From: Methylacidiphilum caldifontis | Lineage (GTDB): Bacteria > Verrucomicrobiota > Verrucomicrobiia > Methylacidiphilales > Methylacidiphilaceae | Direction of reading: 5' to 3' | Assembly: GCF_017310505.1 (NCBI RefSeq) | Contig: NZ_CP065957.1 | Coordinates: forward strand, 1,116,001-1,180,000 | Length of the DNA stretch: 64,000 nucleotides | Part shown: positions 31,932-41,236 of the stretch, in pieces | Position numbering within the stretch: the stretch's first letter is position 1 | Layout: each line of letters begins with the position of its first letter | Position numbers and translations under genes: made by a program | Notes under the pieces: model-generated | What the model saw: the letters and a program-made list of their open reading frames with translations, nothing else | Database searches by the model: none | What the model was told of the DNA's origin: nothing

Positions 31932-33848
31932 TCATTTGGGTTTATCTTTGTCCACTTTTTCAAATTCCGCGTCAATCACATCAGACTTTCCCTCTTTAGA
32001 TCCGGAAGAAGGGGGAGGAGGCGCACTGGATTTGGATGATGCAGCTCTATACATCTCTATCGATATCGCTTGCACTTTTTCATTGAGCTCATCCATCGCC
32101 CTTTTTATCGCTTCGGTATCATCACCTTTAATGACCTCCCTAACTTTCTCAATGCATTTTTCAATTTCCATCTTTTTGGCCGAATCAACCTTATCCCCGT
32201 ATTCTCGCAAAAGCTTTTCTGCCTGGTAAGCCGCATTATCGGCATTATTCTTGGCCTCGGCTCTTTCCTTGTTCTTCATGTCTTGTTCTCGGTAAGCCTC
32301 GGCTTCCCGGGTCATCCGTTCTATTTCATCCTTGGAAAGGCCACTGGAACCCGTTATCGTAATTTTTTGTTCCCTTCCCGTTCCCAGGTCTTTTGCCGAC
32401 ACATGCAAAATACCATTTGCATCTATATCGAAGGTCACTTCTATCTGAGGCACTCCCCGAGGGGCCGGGGGTATTCCATCCAGGTGAAACACGCCCAAAA
32501 GTTTGTTGTCCCTAGCCATTGGTCTTTCTCCCTGGAGTACTTTAATTTCCACACTGGGCTGATTATCCGAAAAAGTACTGAAAATTTGGGATTTTCGCGT
32601 GGGTATTGTTGTGTTTCTTGGAATCATGGGTGTAGCAATTCCCCCCGCGGTCTCTATTGAAAGAGTAAGTGGGGTGACATCCAAAAGAAGAACGTCTTTG
32701 ACCTGACCTTTCAAAACAGCTCCCTGGATAGCAGCTCCCACCGCAACGACTTCGTCGGGATTAACCCCCTTGTGAGGTTCTCTGCCTATAAGCTTTCTGG
32801 CTGTCTCAATAATTTTGGGCATCCTTGTCATGCCCCCCACCAATACAAGCTCGTCAATATCCGCAGCCGTTAACTTGGCATCTTTCAAGCAGTTTAGAAC
32901 CGGCTGAACAGTTCTTTCCGCCAGATGTTCTGTTAATTGCTCAAGTTTTGCTCTTGTTAATTTTTTCTGGATATGCTTTGGACCCGTTTGATCAGCTGTA
33001 ATAAAGGGGAGATTTATTTCATATTCAAGTGCCGAGGATAAAGCAATCTTAGCTTTCTCGGCTTCTTCTTTTATCCTCTGCACCGCATCGGGTTGACCAT
33101 GAAGATCGATCCCTGTTTCTCTTTTGAAATCACCAATAATCCATTCCATGATCGCTGCATCCCAATCATCACCCCCTAAATGCGTATCACCATTAGTCGC
33201 CTTAACCTCAAAAACCCCTTCACCAATTTCTAGAACAGAAATATCGAAAGTTCCTCCCCCCAGATCATATACCGCAATTCTTTCATCTTTCTTTTTATCC
33301 AAGCCATAAGCCAATGAAGCTGCTGTAGGTTCATTGATGATTCTCAAAACCTCAAGACCTGCAATTTCCCCTGCAGCTTTAGTTGCCTGTCTTTGGCTGT
33401 CGTTAAAATAAGCAGGAACAGTGATAACTGCCTGCGAAATCTTTTCTCCCAGTTTAGCTTCCGCATCCGCTTTCAATTTCATCAATATAAAGGCGGATAT
33501 TTCCTGAGGGGTATAAATCCTTCTCTCTCCTCCGACTTCAACTTCAACTGCGCAATCCCCGTTTTTCCCTTCTATGACTTTGTAGGGAACTCTCTTTATT
33601 TCTTCTTGAACCTCGCTATACTTCCTCCCAATAAATCTCTTTATGGAATAGATAGTGTTTTTAGAGTTGGTGATCGCCTGTCTTTTTGCTGCCTGGCCAA
33701 CTAATCTTTCACCACTTTTGGTAAAAGCCACTATCGAAGGAGTGGTCCTAGCCCCTTCAGAATTTTCCAAAACAACGGGTTGCCCTCCCTCGACAATTGC
33801 CATGCAGGAATTTGTTGTCCCTAAATCGATGCCAAGTACATGTGCCAT
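31932..33848 (-). CDS. dnaK: Molecular chaperone DnaK (Hsp70)
   Basis: ATP-dependent folding and stress chaperone. The ATPase domain shows [17 protein letters not shown] (about residues 5-21), the phosphate-2 motif [17 protein letters not shown] and [13 protein letters not shown]. The linker [19 protein letters not shown] and a beta substrate-binding domain with an alpha lid follow. The C-terminus is [11 protein letters not shown], so the EEVD-like end is only loosely kept. Length 638 is normal. It is the first gene of dnaK-groES-groEL; grpE and dnaJ are not adjacent. Linking both chaperone systems in one row is less common than separate loci. Confidence 0.98.
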   Translation of the reverse strand: MAHVLGIDLGTTNSCMAIVEGGQPVVLENSEGARTTPSIVAFTKSGERLVGQAAKRQAITNSKNTIYSIKRFIGRKYSEVQEEIKRVPYKVIEGKNGDCAVEVEVGGERRIYTPQEISAFILMKLKADAEAKLGEKISQAVITVPAYFNDSQRQATKAAGEIAGLEVLRIINEPTAASLAYGLDKKKDERIAVYDLGGGTFDISVLEIGEGVFEVKATNGDTHLGGDDWDAAIMEWIIGDFKRETGIDLHGQPDAVQRIKEEAEKAKIALSSALEYEINLPFITADQTGPKHIQKKLTRAKLEQLTEHLAERTVQPVLNCLKDAKLTAADIDELVLVGGMTRMPKIIETARKLIGREPHKGVNPDEVVAVGAAIQGAVLKGQVKDVLLLDVTPLTLSIETAGGIATPMIPRNTTIPTRKSQIFSTFSDNQPSVEIKVLQGERPMARDNKLLGVFHLDGIPPAPRGVPQIEVTFDIDANGILHVSAKDLGTGREQKITITGSSGLSKDEIERMTREAEAYREQDMKNKERAEAKNNADNAAYQAEKLLREYGDKVDSAKKMEIEKCIEKVREVIKGDDTEAIKRAMDELNEKVQAISIEMYRAASSKSSAPPPPSSGSKEGKSDVIDAEFEKVDKDKPK

Positions 33849-33988
33849 GCCTTATTTGGAGCATAATGCATGCCATATTTATAAGTATATTGATATCTCA
33901 CTCACTACAAAGCATTTAAATATTACTACAAAAGAAAAGAGGAGGTTTTTAAGGAATCTTTATGAGTCATTTTGTCCCCTATGATTGG

Positions 33989-35419
33989 TCAAAATGATCC
34001 ATTTTTATTTTTTAAAGTTTCAAACAAACGCAAAGGAATCCCATAAAATGAGCCGTTACTAAAGAAAACAACGATGTCTCCCGCTTTCACCACTTCGAGC
34101 AGTTTACAAAGGATATCTTGGGGATCCAAACAGAAAAATGAGGGTATCCCATTCTTGTTGAGCTCTTGAACAATTTTTTGAGGATCGAGTCTTTCGGAAG
34201 GGGCCAAACTGTCCTTGCTTGAGACTTCACTGATAATCACTCCATCCGCTACGGATAGAGAACGGGGAAGCTCTTGTTGGAAAACCGCTCTTCGGGTCGT
34301 ATTGCTCCTTGGCTCGAAAACAGCCCATAGCCTCTTGCCTGGATAACGCTGCCTTATAGCAAGAATGGTTTTATGGATCGCTGTGGGATGGTGACCAAAA
34401 TCATCCAATATTTTTATGCCACCCGCTTCCCCTATAACCTCCAATCTCCGTTTTACACCCTGAAATGAAGCTAACCCCCTGGAAATGTCTTCAAGCTTTA
34501 TCCCATAAAGCGTTGCCACCGCAAGACACATGGCCGCATTTCTGACATTATATTCCCCAGGAATAGGCATAAAGAATTTTTCTCCAAGCATATGGAACCA
34601 GCTTCCAGTTGGCTCATAGCTGACTTCCGTTATCCTAAAATCAGCTTTTTCTCCAAAACCTACCGTATATACAGGAGCTAAAGCACTTTTGGCGATTTCA
34701 ACTATCCTCGAATCATCCTCGGGAATAACCAGGTGTCCGTTTCTCGGTATGAGATGAATGAGTCTTTTAAAAGAAAGGAAAATCTCGTCCAGGCTAGAAA
34801 AAATATCGGCATGATCATATTCGATATTATTTATAATAACCGTCTGAGGCAGATAATGCAGAAATTTACTCCTTTTATCAAAATAGGCCGTATCGTACTC
34901 GTCACCTTCTAAAATCCAATATTCGCTTTGTGTATATCTACAGCCGGAGGGAAAATTTTTAGGCAACCCGCCAATAAAAAAGGATGGATTCAGAGAAGCC
35001 GACTCAAAAATCCATGCCAAAAGAGAACTTGTCGTCGTTTTTCCATGTGTTCCACTGACCACAATATTTTGTTTTCCCTGGAGAAAAAAAAATTTGAGAA
35101 CTTCAGGCAAGGAAATAAAAAAGTATTTTTTTTCTAAAACCGCTTCTAATTCTGGATTGCCTCTCTTAATCACGTTTCCAATCACGATAACGGTTCCTGA
35201 CTTATCAATGGGAAGATTTTGTGCCCTATAGCCCTCCTTTACCAAAATGCCTTTCTGGCTCAAAAAAGTAGACAAAGGCGGATACACATTTTCATCTGAA
35301 CCCCCTACCTCGTAGCCCAATTCCTTTAGCATCGAGGCCACCGCTCCCATAGCCGTTCCGCATATTCCTAAGAAATGAAATCGCAATTCTTTATTAAAGA
35401 GCAGATCAATTGTGGCCAT
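33989..35419 (-). CDS. mpl: UDP-N-acetylmuramate:L-alanyl-gamma-D-glutamyl-meso-diaminopimelate ligase Mpl
   Basis: A Mur-ligase relative that recycles the cell-wall tripeptide by joining it to UDP-MurNAc. It is distinguished from MurC by the N-terminal HFLGICGTAMGAVASMLKEL and GSDENVYPPLSTFL (about residues 39-52), hallmarks of Mpl. The ATP loop is VSGTHGKTTTSSLLAW (about residues 120-135). EGDEYDTAYFDKRSKFLHY and the late ILDDFGHHPTAIHKT are also typical. Length 476 fits. It implies meso-diaminopimelate peptidoglycan and a cytoplasmic recycling route. It lies 140 bases from dnaK on the same strand. Confidence 0.93.
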   Translation of the reverse strand: MATIDLLFNKELRFHFLGICGTAMGAVASMLKELGYEVGGSDENVYPPLSTFLSQKGILVKEGYRAQNLPIDKSGTVIVIGNVIKRGNPELEAVLEKKYFFISLPEVLKFFFLQGKQNIVVSGTHGKTTTSSLLAWIFESASLNPSFFIGGLPKNFPSGCRYTQSEYWILEGDEYDTAYFDKRSKFLHYLPQTVIINNIEYDHADIFSSLDEIFLSFKRLIHLIPRNGHLVIPEDDSRIVEIAKSALAPVYTVGFGEKADFRITEVSYEPTGSWFHMLGEKFFMPIPGEYNVRNAAMCLAVATLYGIKLEDISRGLASFQGVKRRLEVIGEAGGIKILDDFGHHPTAIHKTILAIRQRYPGKRLWAVFEPRSNTTRRAVFQQELPRSLSVADGVIISEVSSKDSLAPSERLDPQKIVQELNKNGIPSFFCLDPQDILCKLLEVVKAGDIVVFFSNGSFYGIPLRLFETLKNKNGSF

Positions 35420-35462
35420 GGACTAAGAAAAAGCCAATTTTTATTGAACCGGAAGAAAAAGT

Positions 35463-36185
35463 TCAAGATTTTTCAGTAAAATAAGAATCTAATTTTGAGT
35501 TGATAAAATTTTCTATTTCCTGAATCCTGAACGTTGGCCAGAGAAAAAATTTTTCCCAGTGATTGATTATTTTGTCTATTCCTGAACTCAGAAGATAAAA
35601 CTTCCATCGCAAGGAGTGAACAATAAAAGGATCAAAGCTACAAAAGCCAATAAATTTTTTTGAGCTTATCTCAGTTGCACGATTGAGCTGTTTGCAAACA
35701 AATACAACTTCTAACTTTGAGTTCCTAAATAAATAAAACCGATATTTAGTTAAACGGGGATGAACAGGATGAATGAGATCAATATTAGAGGGAAGCTCAT
35801 CGAGTGGATCAATACTCCATATTCTTATTCGATCCAGCTTTTTGGATAGCAGTTCATATCTTTTTTTAAAATTGGAAAAATTCTTCGCTCCGTCGAGTAG
35901 GAGCGTTAGCTCACCTCCTTGCTCCCCATTTTCCAAGGCAAGGTCTTCTATGGTATGGCCTAAAGCTCTTTGCACATATCCATTGAAGAAATGGAGATGG
36001 TCAATTTTGGGAATCTCAACAATCTCTTTGGGTAATAACCCGTTTGTTGGACAATATCTTAATTTGACAGAATAACTCGCTGAACAACTACGCTTGAGAT
36101 TCTCATGGAACTTTTTCTGAAACAATAAATCGATATCCGTTAATGGTCTTACACCAACTTTGTCATGAACGGGTTTTTCTTCCAT
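35463..36185 (-). CDS. Unrecognised protein, possibly DICT-domain-like
   Basis: A 240-residue soluble protein without signal peptide or membrane helix. The part from about residue 75 on (GGELTLLLDGAKNFSNFKKR, then RIRIWSIDPLDELP, a strand VVFVCKQLN and KFIGFCSFDPFIVHSLRWKF) recalls the DICT sensory domain by strand pattern and the GF-x-S/T-[YF]-D-P stretch. This is tentative and no catalytic motif was found. The frame extends to a TTG at 36209 overlapping tadA by 14 bases; the ATG at 36185 is 10 bases after the tadA stop and is used here. It is cotranscribed with tadA and mpl at least by proximity. Confidence 0.6.
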   Translation of the reverse strand: MEEKPVHDKVGVRPLTDIDLLFQKKFHENLKRSCSASYSVKLRYCPTNGLLPKEIVEIPKIDHLHFFNGYVQRALGHTIEDLALENGEQGGELTLLLDGAKNFSNFKKRYELLSKKLDRIRIWSIDPLDELPSNIDLIHPVHPRLTKYRFYLFRNSKLEVVFVCKQLNRATEISSKKFIGFCSFDPFIVHSLRWKFYLLSSGIDKIINHWEKFFLWPTFRIQEIENFINSKLDSYFTEKS

Positions 36186-36195
36186 GATATTGACA

Positions 36196-36714
36196 TTAAC
36201 TAATCCCAATATTGCGAAGTGGCAACTCCCTTTTTTTATTTCTTAGGATAAAAAAAAATTTGCGTATTAATTCTAATGACTCTTCAGATCTAACTCCCGG
36301 AACAATAAGAGGTTTTTTCTTCTCTGAAAAAAAATCTTTAAAAAAAGAAAAATTCTGTTGTTTCGGATCAGAAATTCCAAAGACAACCCGCTCTATTCTA
36401 CTTAAAAAAATAGCTCCCCAGCACATCATACAGGGCTCTTTGGTTACATAAAGGGTTGTGGAGTCAAGCCGCCAATCACCAAGAAGAAGCTGGCTATGCC
36501 GAATCGCTTCCATTTCAGCATGCGCTGTTATATCCCGGCGTGCTTCAACCAGATTGTATCCAGAACCTAAAATTCTATCACCCTGGACAATAACGGCTCC
36601 AACTGGAACTTCTCCGTTATCAAAAGCCTCTCTGGCTTTTTGCAGAGCCAAGCCCATAAAATAATAATCGACCTCTAGCTTTCCCTTTTCAACGATTTGT
36701 TTTTGCAGAATCAT
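36196..36714 (-). CDS. tadA: tRNA-specific adenosine deaminase TadA (A34-to-inosine)
   Basis: A zinc-dependent deaminase that makes inosine 34 in tRNA-Arg(ACG). The CDA-fold motifs are intact: the zinc ligand and proton shuttle HAEMEAI (about residues 65-71) and PCMMCWGAI with both zinc cysteines (about residues 94-102). FDNGEVPVGAVIVQGDRIL and YNLVEARRDITAHAEM are TadA-like. The C-terminal extension after the core (to 172 residues) is mildly longer than usual. The first ATG has no strong ribosome binding site; a start further inside at Met-20 is possible. Confidence 0.88.
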   Translation of the reverse strand: MILQKQIVEKGKLEVDYYFMGLALQKAREAFDNGEVPVGAVIVQGDRILGSGYNLVEARRDITAHAEMEAIRHSQLLLGDWRLDSTTLYVTKEPCMMCWGAIFLSRIERVVFGISDPKQQNFSFFKDFFSEKKKPLIVPGVRSEESLELIRKFFFILRNKKRELPLRNIGIS

Positions 36715-36965
36715 TTCTCAGTTCTTTAATAGAACAGGCTTAATTTCCATGCCCAAAAGATCCCTTAAAATCAATCATCCTACGTTCTCCCTCGACTCCC
36801 TCAATCCATTAATTTATTCTGACTAAAAAATTAAGAGCAGAGGACTACAAAGATCAACTCAAAGATTGATTCTTTGTATTTTTATCCTATTACATTATAA
36901 AACAGTTAATAAAATCCTTATCTTTATTAACTATCTCTATAGCCCTAGGCATAGGGAAGAAAAAA

Positions 36966-37841
36966 ATGAACGAACAAAAACTGTACGAAAGCTTAGTCCA
37001 AGGTCATCCGGGTTGGTGTTCTCTTTTAAGTCAATCGCTTTGGACGGTTCGAGGTAAAGATAGAATCAGGTATCTTAATGGACAGCTTGCAGCTGATATT
37101 TCCTCTCTTCCTATAGGATCTAGCGTGCACACCGCAGCGCTCAACCGCAAAGGAAGAATAGATTGCGATCTTTGGATTGCCAACCAGGGAGAAACGATTT
37201 TTGTGGACGGTCCCAAAGAGATTGAAGAACAAATAGCAAATCGGCTTAGTCGTTTTCTCGTCGCAGATCAGGTTTCGATCGAAAAGATCGATGGCCAGTT
37301 TTTCCTCTATCACTATTTTGGTCCCCATCCTCCAAAAGGATTCACACTTTGTTTTCAAAACAAAAGATTTGGTATCGAGGGTTGGGATATCTGGTCTGAT
37401 ACTTCTTTGGTCGATTTCGGCTGTCCAGAAGTTCCCCCTACAGTACAGGAAAGTTTACGGCTTGAAAACATGATTCCCCAGTGGGGCAAAGAGATAACCG
37501 AACAAACAATACCCTTAGAAGTATTTTTAACTAAACAATCTATAAGTTTTACAAAGGGTTGTTACGTAGGCCAAGAAATCATATCAAGGATTCATCACTT
37601 AGGACAGATTAATCAACTTTTAACTCTCTTTATTGCCTTAGAAAACAGCAACCCTCAGCCTGGACAACTGTATTATGAATCCCGGGCCGTAGGCCGGTTA
37701 ACTTCCTGTGGATATTCTTTTGGTTATAACAAAACCATCGCTTTAGGTTTTATCCATAGAGAGCACAGGAAAGAACAAAATAGAGTTGAATCCAACGGGT
37801 GTTTTTTCAAAATCCTAAAAGCCCCACCTCCTATTGGATAG
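36966..37841 (+). CDS. ygfZ: YgfZ/GcvT-like folate-binding protein
   Basis: A folate-binding paralogue of GcvT that aids Fe-S cluster enzymes such as MiaB. The diagnostic YgfZ motif KGCYVGQE lies at about residues 197-204 and is followed by IISRIHHLGQINQLL. Before it are VRGKDRIRYLNGQLAADISS (about residues 28-47) and SVHTAALNRKGRIDCDLW, both family-typical. Length 291 is normal. An AT-rich leader of 250 bases precedes it. It lies between two minus-strand gene groups. Confidence 0.9.
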   Translation: MNEQKLYESLVQGHPGWCSLLSQSLWTVRGKDRIRYLNGQLAADISSLPIGSSVHTAALNRKGRIDCDLWIANQGETIFVDGPKEIEEQIANRLSRFLVADQVSIEKIDGQFFLYHYFGPHPPKGFTLCFQNKRFGIEGWDIWSDTSLVDFGCPEVPPTVQESLRLENMIPQWGKEITEQTIPLEVFLTKQSISFTKGCYVGQEIISRIHHLGQINQLLTLFIALENSNPQPGQLYYESRAVGRLTSCGYSFGYNKTIALGFIHREHRKEQNRVESNGCFFKILKAPPPIG

Positions 37842-37851
37842 ATTTGAGGTT

Positions 37852-38307
37852 TTAGTCGGTTTCTTTTATCTGCTCGTTGTCTAAGGACTTCTCTATAGAC
37901 TTATCTTTTTTAAGCTCAGATTCTTCAAATCTATAAAGGCCTTTACCTAATTTTATGATTCCTGGAGTTTTTTTCCCCGTCGTATAAAACCAACAGTAAA
38001 GATTATTTACTTTTACTCCCAATTTCTTAGAAAGTTCTTTAACTGTCAATCCTTTACTTCCTGAGCTTCTTAAAGCCTCTATTATTGAACTTTTGAGTCG
38101 ACCAGGGATGCTTCCTTTTTCTGGTCCCCTTCTCTTTTCTATTACTTGAGACTTAGCCGCTCTTTTCCCAGGCACTTTAATACCGACTTTCCATAAGGTT
38201 TGGATTTTCCGCTCTATTTCTGAAACTTTTTCTTGAAGTGCTTCTTTTTCTTGTACGAGCTTTGCTAATTCTTTTACTTCGGCACTCGTTAGTTGTTTTA
38301 GTCTCAT
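37852..38307 (-). CDS. Predicted winged-helix DNA-binding protein, function unknown
   Basis: A 151-residue basic protein. Residues 7-45 form a heptad-rich helix (KELAKLVQEKEALQEKVSEI) suited to dimerisation. After a lysine/arginine-rich linker a C-terminal domain reads RLKSSIIEALRSSGSKGLTV, KELSKKLGVKVNNLYCWFYT and GLYRFEES, the pattern of a winged helix with recognition helix near residues 108-120. I cannot name a family. Cues for a role are its basic character and solitary position; it could be a nucleoid or regulatory protein. It is convergent with ygfZ. Confidence 0.65.
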   Translation of the reverse strand: MRLKQLTSAEVKELAKLVQEKEALQEKVSEIERKIQTLWKVGIKVPGKRAAKSQVIEKRRGPEKGSIPGRLKSSIIEALRSSGSKGLTVKELSKKLGVKVNNLYCWFYTTGKKTPGIIKLGKGLYRFEESELKKDKSIEKSLDNEQIKETD

Positions 38308-38409
38308 ATTATTATATGAATAATTTATTTAAATGAACAAATCTTACTTTATTATGTTCTCTATTTTTCTCAAATATTTTTAACTAAATATTCTTTTTTA
38401 ACAATTTTC

Positions 38410-38733
38410 TTATGATTTTTTTTGCCAGGACAAGATTCGAGCTCTTAAAGAAGCTTTTTCAGCTTCGATTTTATTTCCTTGTCTGATATAAGCCAAAGAA
38501 AGACTTGTCCACACCATGGGATCATGAGGTCGCAACTCAATTGCTTTTTTATTCGCGTTAACAGCCTCATCGTATTGTCCTAATTTATAATAGGTCATGG
38601 CTAAAGCTTGCCATCCCTCAAAATAGGATGGATCAGAATCGATACTTTTTTCGTAATAATACTTCGCCTTCTCCAAATCCCCAATAGCAAGGGCTTCATT
38701 ACCTAATTCATAAAATTCTATTTTGGGTTCCAT
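38410..38733 (-). CDS. Tetratricopeptide-repeat protein
   Basis: A 107-residue protein made of about three TPR units: FYELGNEALAIGDLEKAKYY, then YFEGWQALAMTYYKLGQYDE and MVWTSLSLAYIRQGNKIEAE. Each has the canonical small/aromatic positions and a Pro-containing turn (DSDPSYFEGW, ELRPHDPMVW). No signal peptide is present, so it should be a cytoplasmic protein-binding adaptor. It is the last gene of the tetrapyrrole operon, 21 bases after the cobA-hemD fusion. A functional tie to heme synthesis is not evident. Confidence 0.85.
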   Translation of the reverse strand: MEPKIEFYELGNEALAIGDLEKAKYYYEKSIDSDPSYFEGWQALAMTYYKLGQYDEAVNANKKAIELRPHDPMVWTSLSLAYIRQGNKIEAEKASLRARILSWQKKS

Positions 38734-38754
38734 AAATAAATTGAGTAAAAACCA

Positions 38755-40293
38755 TTAATCTTTCTGCTTATTGCCTCTTAATTCTTCAAGAAGGGTTTCT
38801 ACTAAACCATCGATAGTATGAACCTTTGATTCGATATAAACTTCTTGGTTAAGCTCTTTGAGAGCCCGAGTGGTTTGAGGTCCAATGCTAATAATTTTGG
38901 GTAACAGAGAAGTATCATGACAACTGAGATTAAGCCTATACCAGTATTTAACTGAACTTGCACTGGCAAATAAAATCCAGTGTGCCCCTGTTTGTTTAAA
39001 CTTTTCTCTATCGCCACGCACATCTTCGGTTTCAGGTTGTATATCATAAAGAGACCACTGATCAACAGAAGCTCCAAGAGAGGTTAAAAACTCTAAAATT
39101 CCCTCATCAGCGAGAGCACTTCGAGGAAGCAAAAAACGTAGACCTTTGATCCTTTTCAGCGAGAAACAGCGAGCAAGATCCACGGAGGTAAACTTTTCTG
39201 GAATCACTTCTACAGGAAGATTATAAAGGCTAATAGCTCTTGCTGTAGATGTGCCAATAGCACCTATTTTGACTCCTTTAAGCTGTCGAATATCTCCTGT
39301 AAGCTTGAGAAATTCCTTGAAAAAAAGCTCTACTCCCGTCGGACTCGTAAAGAGAATCCAATCGTAAGAGGACCCTATGTTCTTTAAAAGGCGGATCTGA
39401 TTTTCATTCAAGCATTGCGGAACTATCCTGATAGTCGGGATCTCCAGGACTTCGGCTCCTAAATTGGCCAGTTTTCCGGCAAGCTTGGCCGATCCTTCTT
39501 TAGTCCGGGTAACAACGATCTTTTGCCCATAGAGGGGTCTTTTTTCAAACCATTTTAAATCCTCTCGGAGCCGAACGACTTCTCCTATAATAAGAACGGC
39601 TGGAGGATCAATGGAAGGATGGCTGCCTGCTCCTATATCTGCCAGCTTTAATGTAATTACCTTTTGATAAGGCAAAGTTCCCCAACTAACTATGGCCATA
39701 GGTGTAAGAGGATCCATGCCCTGCTTGAGGAGTATTTTTGCTATAATGGCTAAACGTTCTACACCCATTAAGACAACTATTGTTCCCTTTGATTTTGCAA
39801 TGGTTTCCCAACTCAGAGCTGATGATTCTTTTAGGGGATCTTCATGTCCGGTTACAATCGTCAACTGAGATGCCCAGTTTCTATGGGTCAGAGGAATACC
39901 CGCATAAGCGGGCACAGCTAAAGCAGAACTCACTCCAGGGACAATTTCAAAAGGAATTCCAGCTTTTTTCAATGCCTCCGCTTCTTCTCCTCCCCGACCA
40001 AATAAAAAGGGATCCCCCCCTTTAAGCCGCACAACGGTTTTACCTTCCTTCGCTTTAGCGATCAACATCTCTTCAATTTCCCTTTGAGAATAGGTCGCTT
40101 TAGAGGCAATTTTACCCACATAAACTTTCATGCAATGGGATGAAGACCAATCCAGGATTTTTGGATTACAAAGATAATCGTAAAATATCACATCAGCCTT
40201 CTCAATCAGCTCCTTGGCCCTGAGAGTCAAGAGCGAGGGGTCACCTGGACCAGCTCCAACCAAATAAACGACTCCATAGTCTTTGCCATTCAT
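38755..40293 (-). CDS. cobA-hemD: Fused uroporphyrinogen-III C-methyltransferase / uroporphyrinogen-III synthase (CobA-HemD)
   Basis: Two enzymes in one chain. Residues 1 to about 245 are SUMT (CobA): VYLVGAGPGDPSLLTLRAKE, VRLKGGDPFLFGRGGEEAEA and the YAGIPLTHR segment, which makes precorrin-2. From about 255 to 512 is uroporphyrinogen-III synthase (HemD), with QKIVVTRTKEGSAKLAGKLA, WILFTSPTGVELFF, and FASASSVKYW near the end. The fusion is known from Gram-positive and PVC-type genomes. It converts hydroxymethylbilane to uroporphyrinogen III and on to precorrin-2 for siroheme or cobalamin. It lies 46 bases after hemC. Confidence 0.93.
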   Translation of the reverse strand: MNGKDYGVVYLVGAGPGDPSLLTLRAKELIEKADVIFYDYLCNPKILDWSSSHCMKVYVGKIASKATYSQREIEEMLIAKAKEGKTVVRLKGGDPFLFGRGGEEAEALKKAGIPFEIVPGVSSALAVPAYAGIPLTHRNWASQLTIVTGHEDPLKESSALSWETIAKSKGTIVVLMGVERLAIIAKILLKQGMDPLTPMAIVSWGTLPYQKVITLKLADIGAGSHPSIDPPAVLIIGEVVRLREDLKWFEKRPLYGQKIVVTRTKEGSAKLAGKLANLGAEVLEIPTIRIVPQCLNENQIRLLKNIGSSYDWILFTSPTGVELFFKEFLKLTGDIRQLKGVKIGAIGTSTARAISLYNLPVEVIPEKFTSVDLARCFSLKRIKGLRFLLPRSALADEGILEFLTSLGASVDQWSLYDIQPETEDVRGDREKFKQTGAHWILFASASSVKYWYRLNLSCHDTSLLPKIISIGPQTTRALKELNQEVYIESKVHTIDGLVETLLEELRGNKQKD

Positions 40294-40339
40294 TTTTTTA
40301 TAAGCCCTATAAAAAACGGCCCTAACATCCCGCTAAAAC

Positions 40340-41236
40340 CTATAATTTCTTTAATAGATCTGCTAACTTCTTGCCTAGTTGCTCCGCTTGCTGCATTTCA
40401 CCTACAATTTTGCCCTCCTTGGGTTGAATCGCTTCTTCGGGCCACCAGATTCCCTCCAATATCAACCTAGAGCCTTCGGGTTGTGCTTTTGCTCCAACAG
40501 CCGTTCTACATCCGCCCCCTAACTCATGCAGAAAAGCCCTTTCTGCATAAACGGCACAAGCCGTGGGAAAGTCATTAAGGCATTTGACGAGACTCTGGGT
40601 GTATTTATCGTCGATGCGAGTTTGAAGAGCTAAAGCTCCCTGTCCAGGAGCAGGTAACATCCAATCATCCCCCAGGGGAGTCCAAAGAAAGGAAGACAAA
40701 TCTAACCCCATTCTTTTTATACCCGCCAGGGCCAATACCGTGCCTTGCCACTCTCGATTTTCCTTAAGTTTCTTAAGACGGCTTTCGACATTGCCCCGAA
40801 TAGGGACAATCCTCAAATCAGGCCTTCTGCGCAAAAGTTGATTAGCCCTCCTGGGGCTTCCCGTACACACAATGGCACTGGGTTGAAGGCAAGAAGGATG
40901 GGGATGATTAAGACTTATCCAACAATCACGAGGATCTTCTCTTGGGGGTATAGCTGCGATAACCAGTTCAGGATGCAATTCTACGGGAAGATCTTTTAAG
41001 CTATGAATAGCCAAGTCAATTTCTCCCCCTAGAAGTTTATTTTCAATTTCTTTGGTAAAAATTCCCCTCTGGTCGATTTCACCTATGGGATGTGTATCAA
41101 AACGATCACCTGCCGTTTTGATGACCCGTGTATAAATATCTAGGTCAGGAAACTTTCTTTTGAGATTGTCAATAACAAGCTGGGCTTGTATTAAGGCCAG
41201 TTGACTGCCTCGACTACCTATAACAAGCGGTTTCAC
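40340..41236 (-). CDS. hemC: Porphobilinogen deaminase (hydroxymethylbilane synthase)
   Basis: It polymerises four porphobilinogens into hydroxymethylbilane. The features are GSRGSQLALIQAQLV (about residues 7-21), DLAIHSLKDLPVELHPEL with the catalytic aspartate, the RRANQLLRRRPDLRIVPIRGN stretch and the dipyrromethane-cofactor cysteine in LGGGCRTAVGAKA (about residues 236-248). Length 298 is standard. Its ATG overlaps the hemA stop by 4 bases. Confidence 0.96.
   Translation of the reverse strand: MKPLVIGSRGSQLALIQAQLVIDNLKRKFPDLDIYTRVIKTAGDRFDTHPIGEIDQRGIFTKEIENKLLGGEIDLAIHSLKDLPVELHPELVIAAIPPREDPRDCWISLNHPHPSCLQPSAIVCTGSPRRANQLLRRRPDLRIVPIRGNVESRLKKLKENREWQGTVLALAGIKRMGLDLSSFLWTPLGDDWMLPAPGQGALALQTRIDDKYTQSLVKCLNDFPTACAVYAERAFLHELGGGCRTAVGAKAQPEGSRLILEGIWWPEEAIQPKEGKIVGEMQQAEQLGKKLADLLKKL

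Noticed and set aside
33849-33988. CIRCE or sigma-32-type element before dnaK
   Set aside because: No TTAGCACTC-N9-GAGTGCTAA repeat and no convincing heat-shock promoter; only an AT-rich region with a weak TATACT.
36848-36887. Terminator-like hairpin CAAAGATCAA/TTGATTCTTTG with TATTTTTA tail upstream of ygfZ
   Set aside because: No plus-strand gene lies upstream for it to terminate and the stem needs a bulge; kept as chance or an unknown small RNA end.
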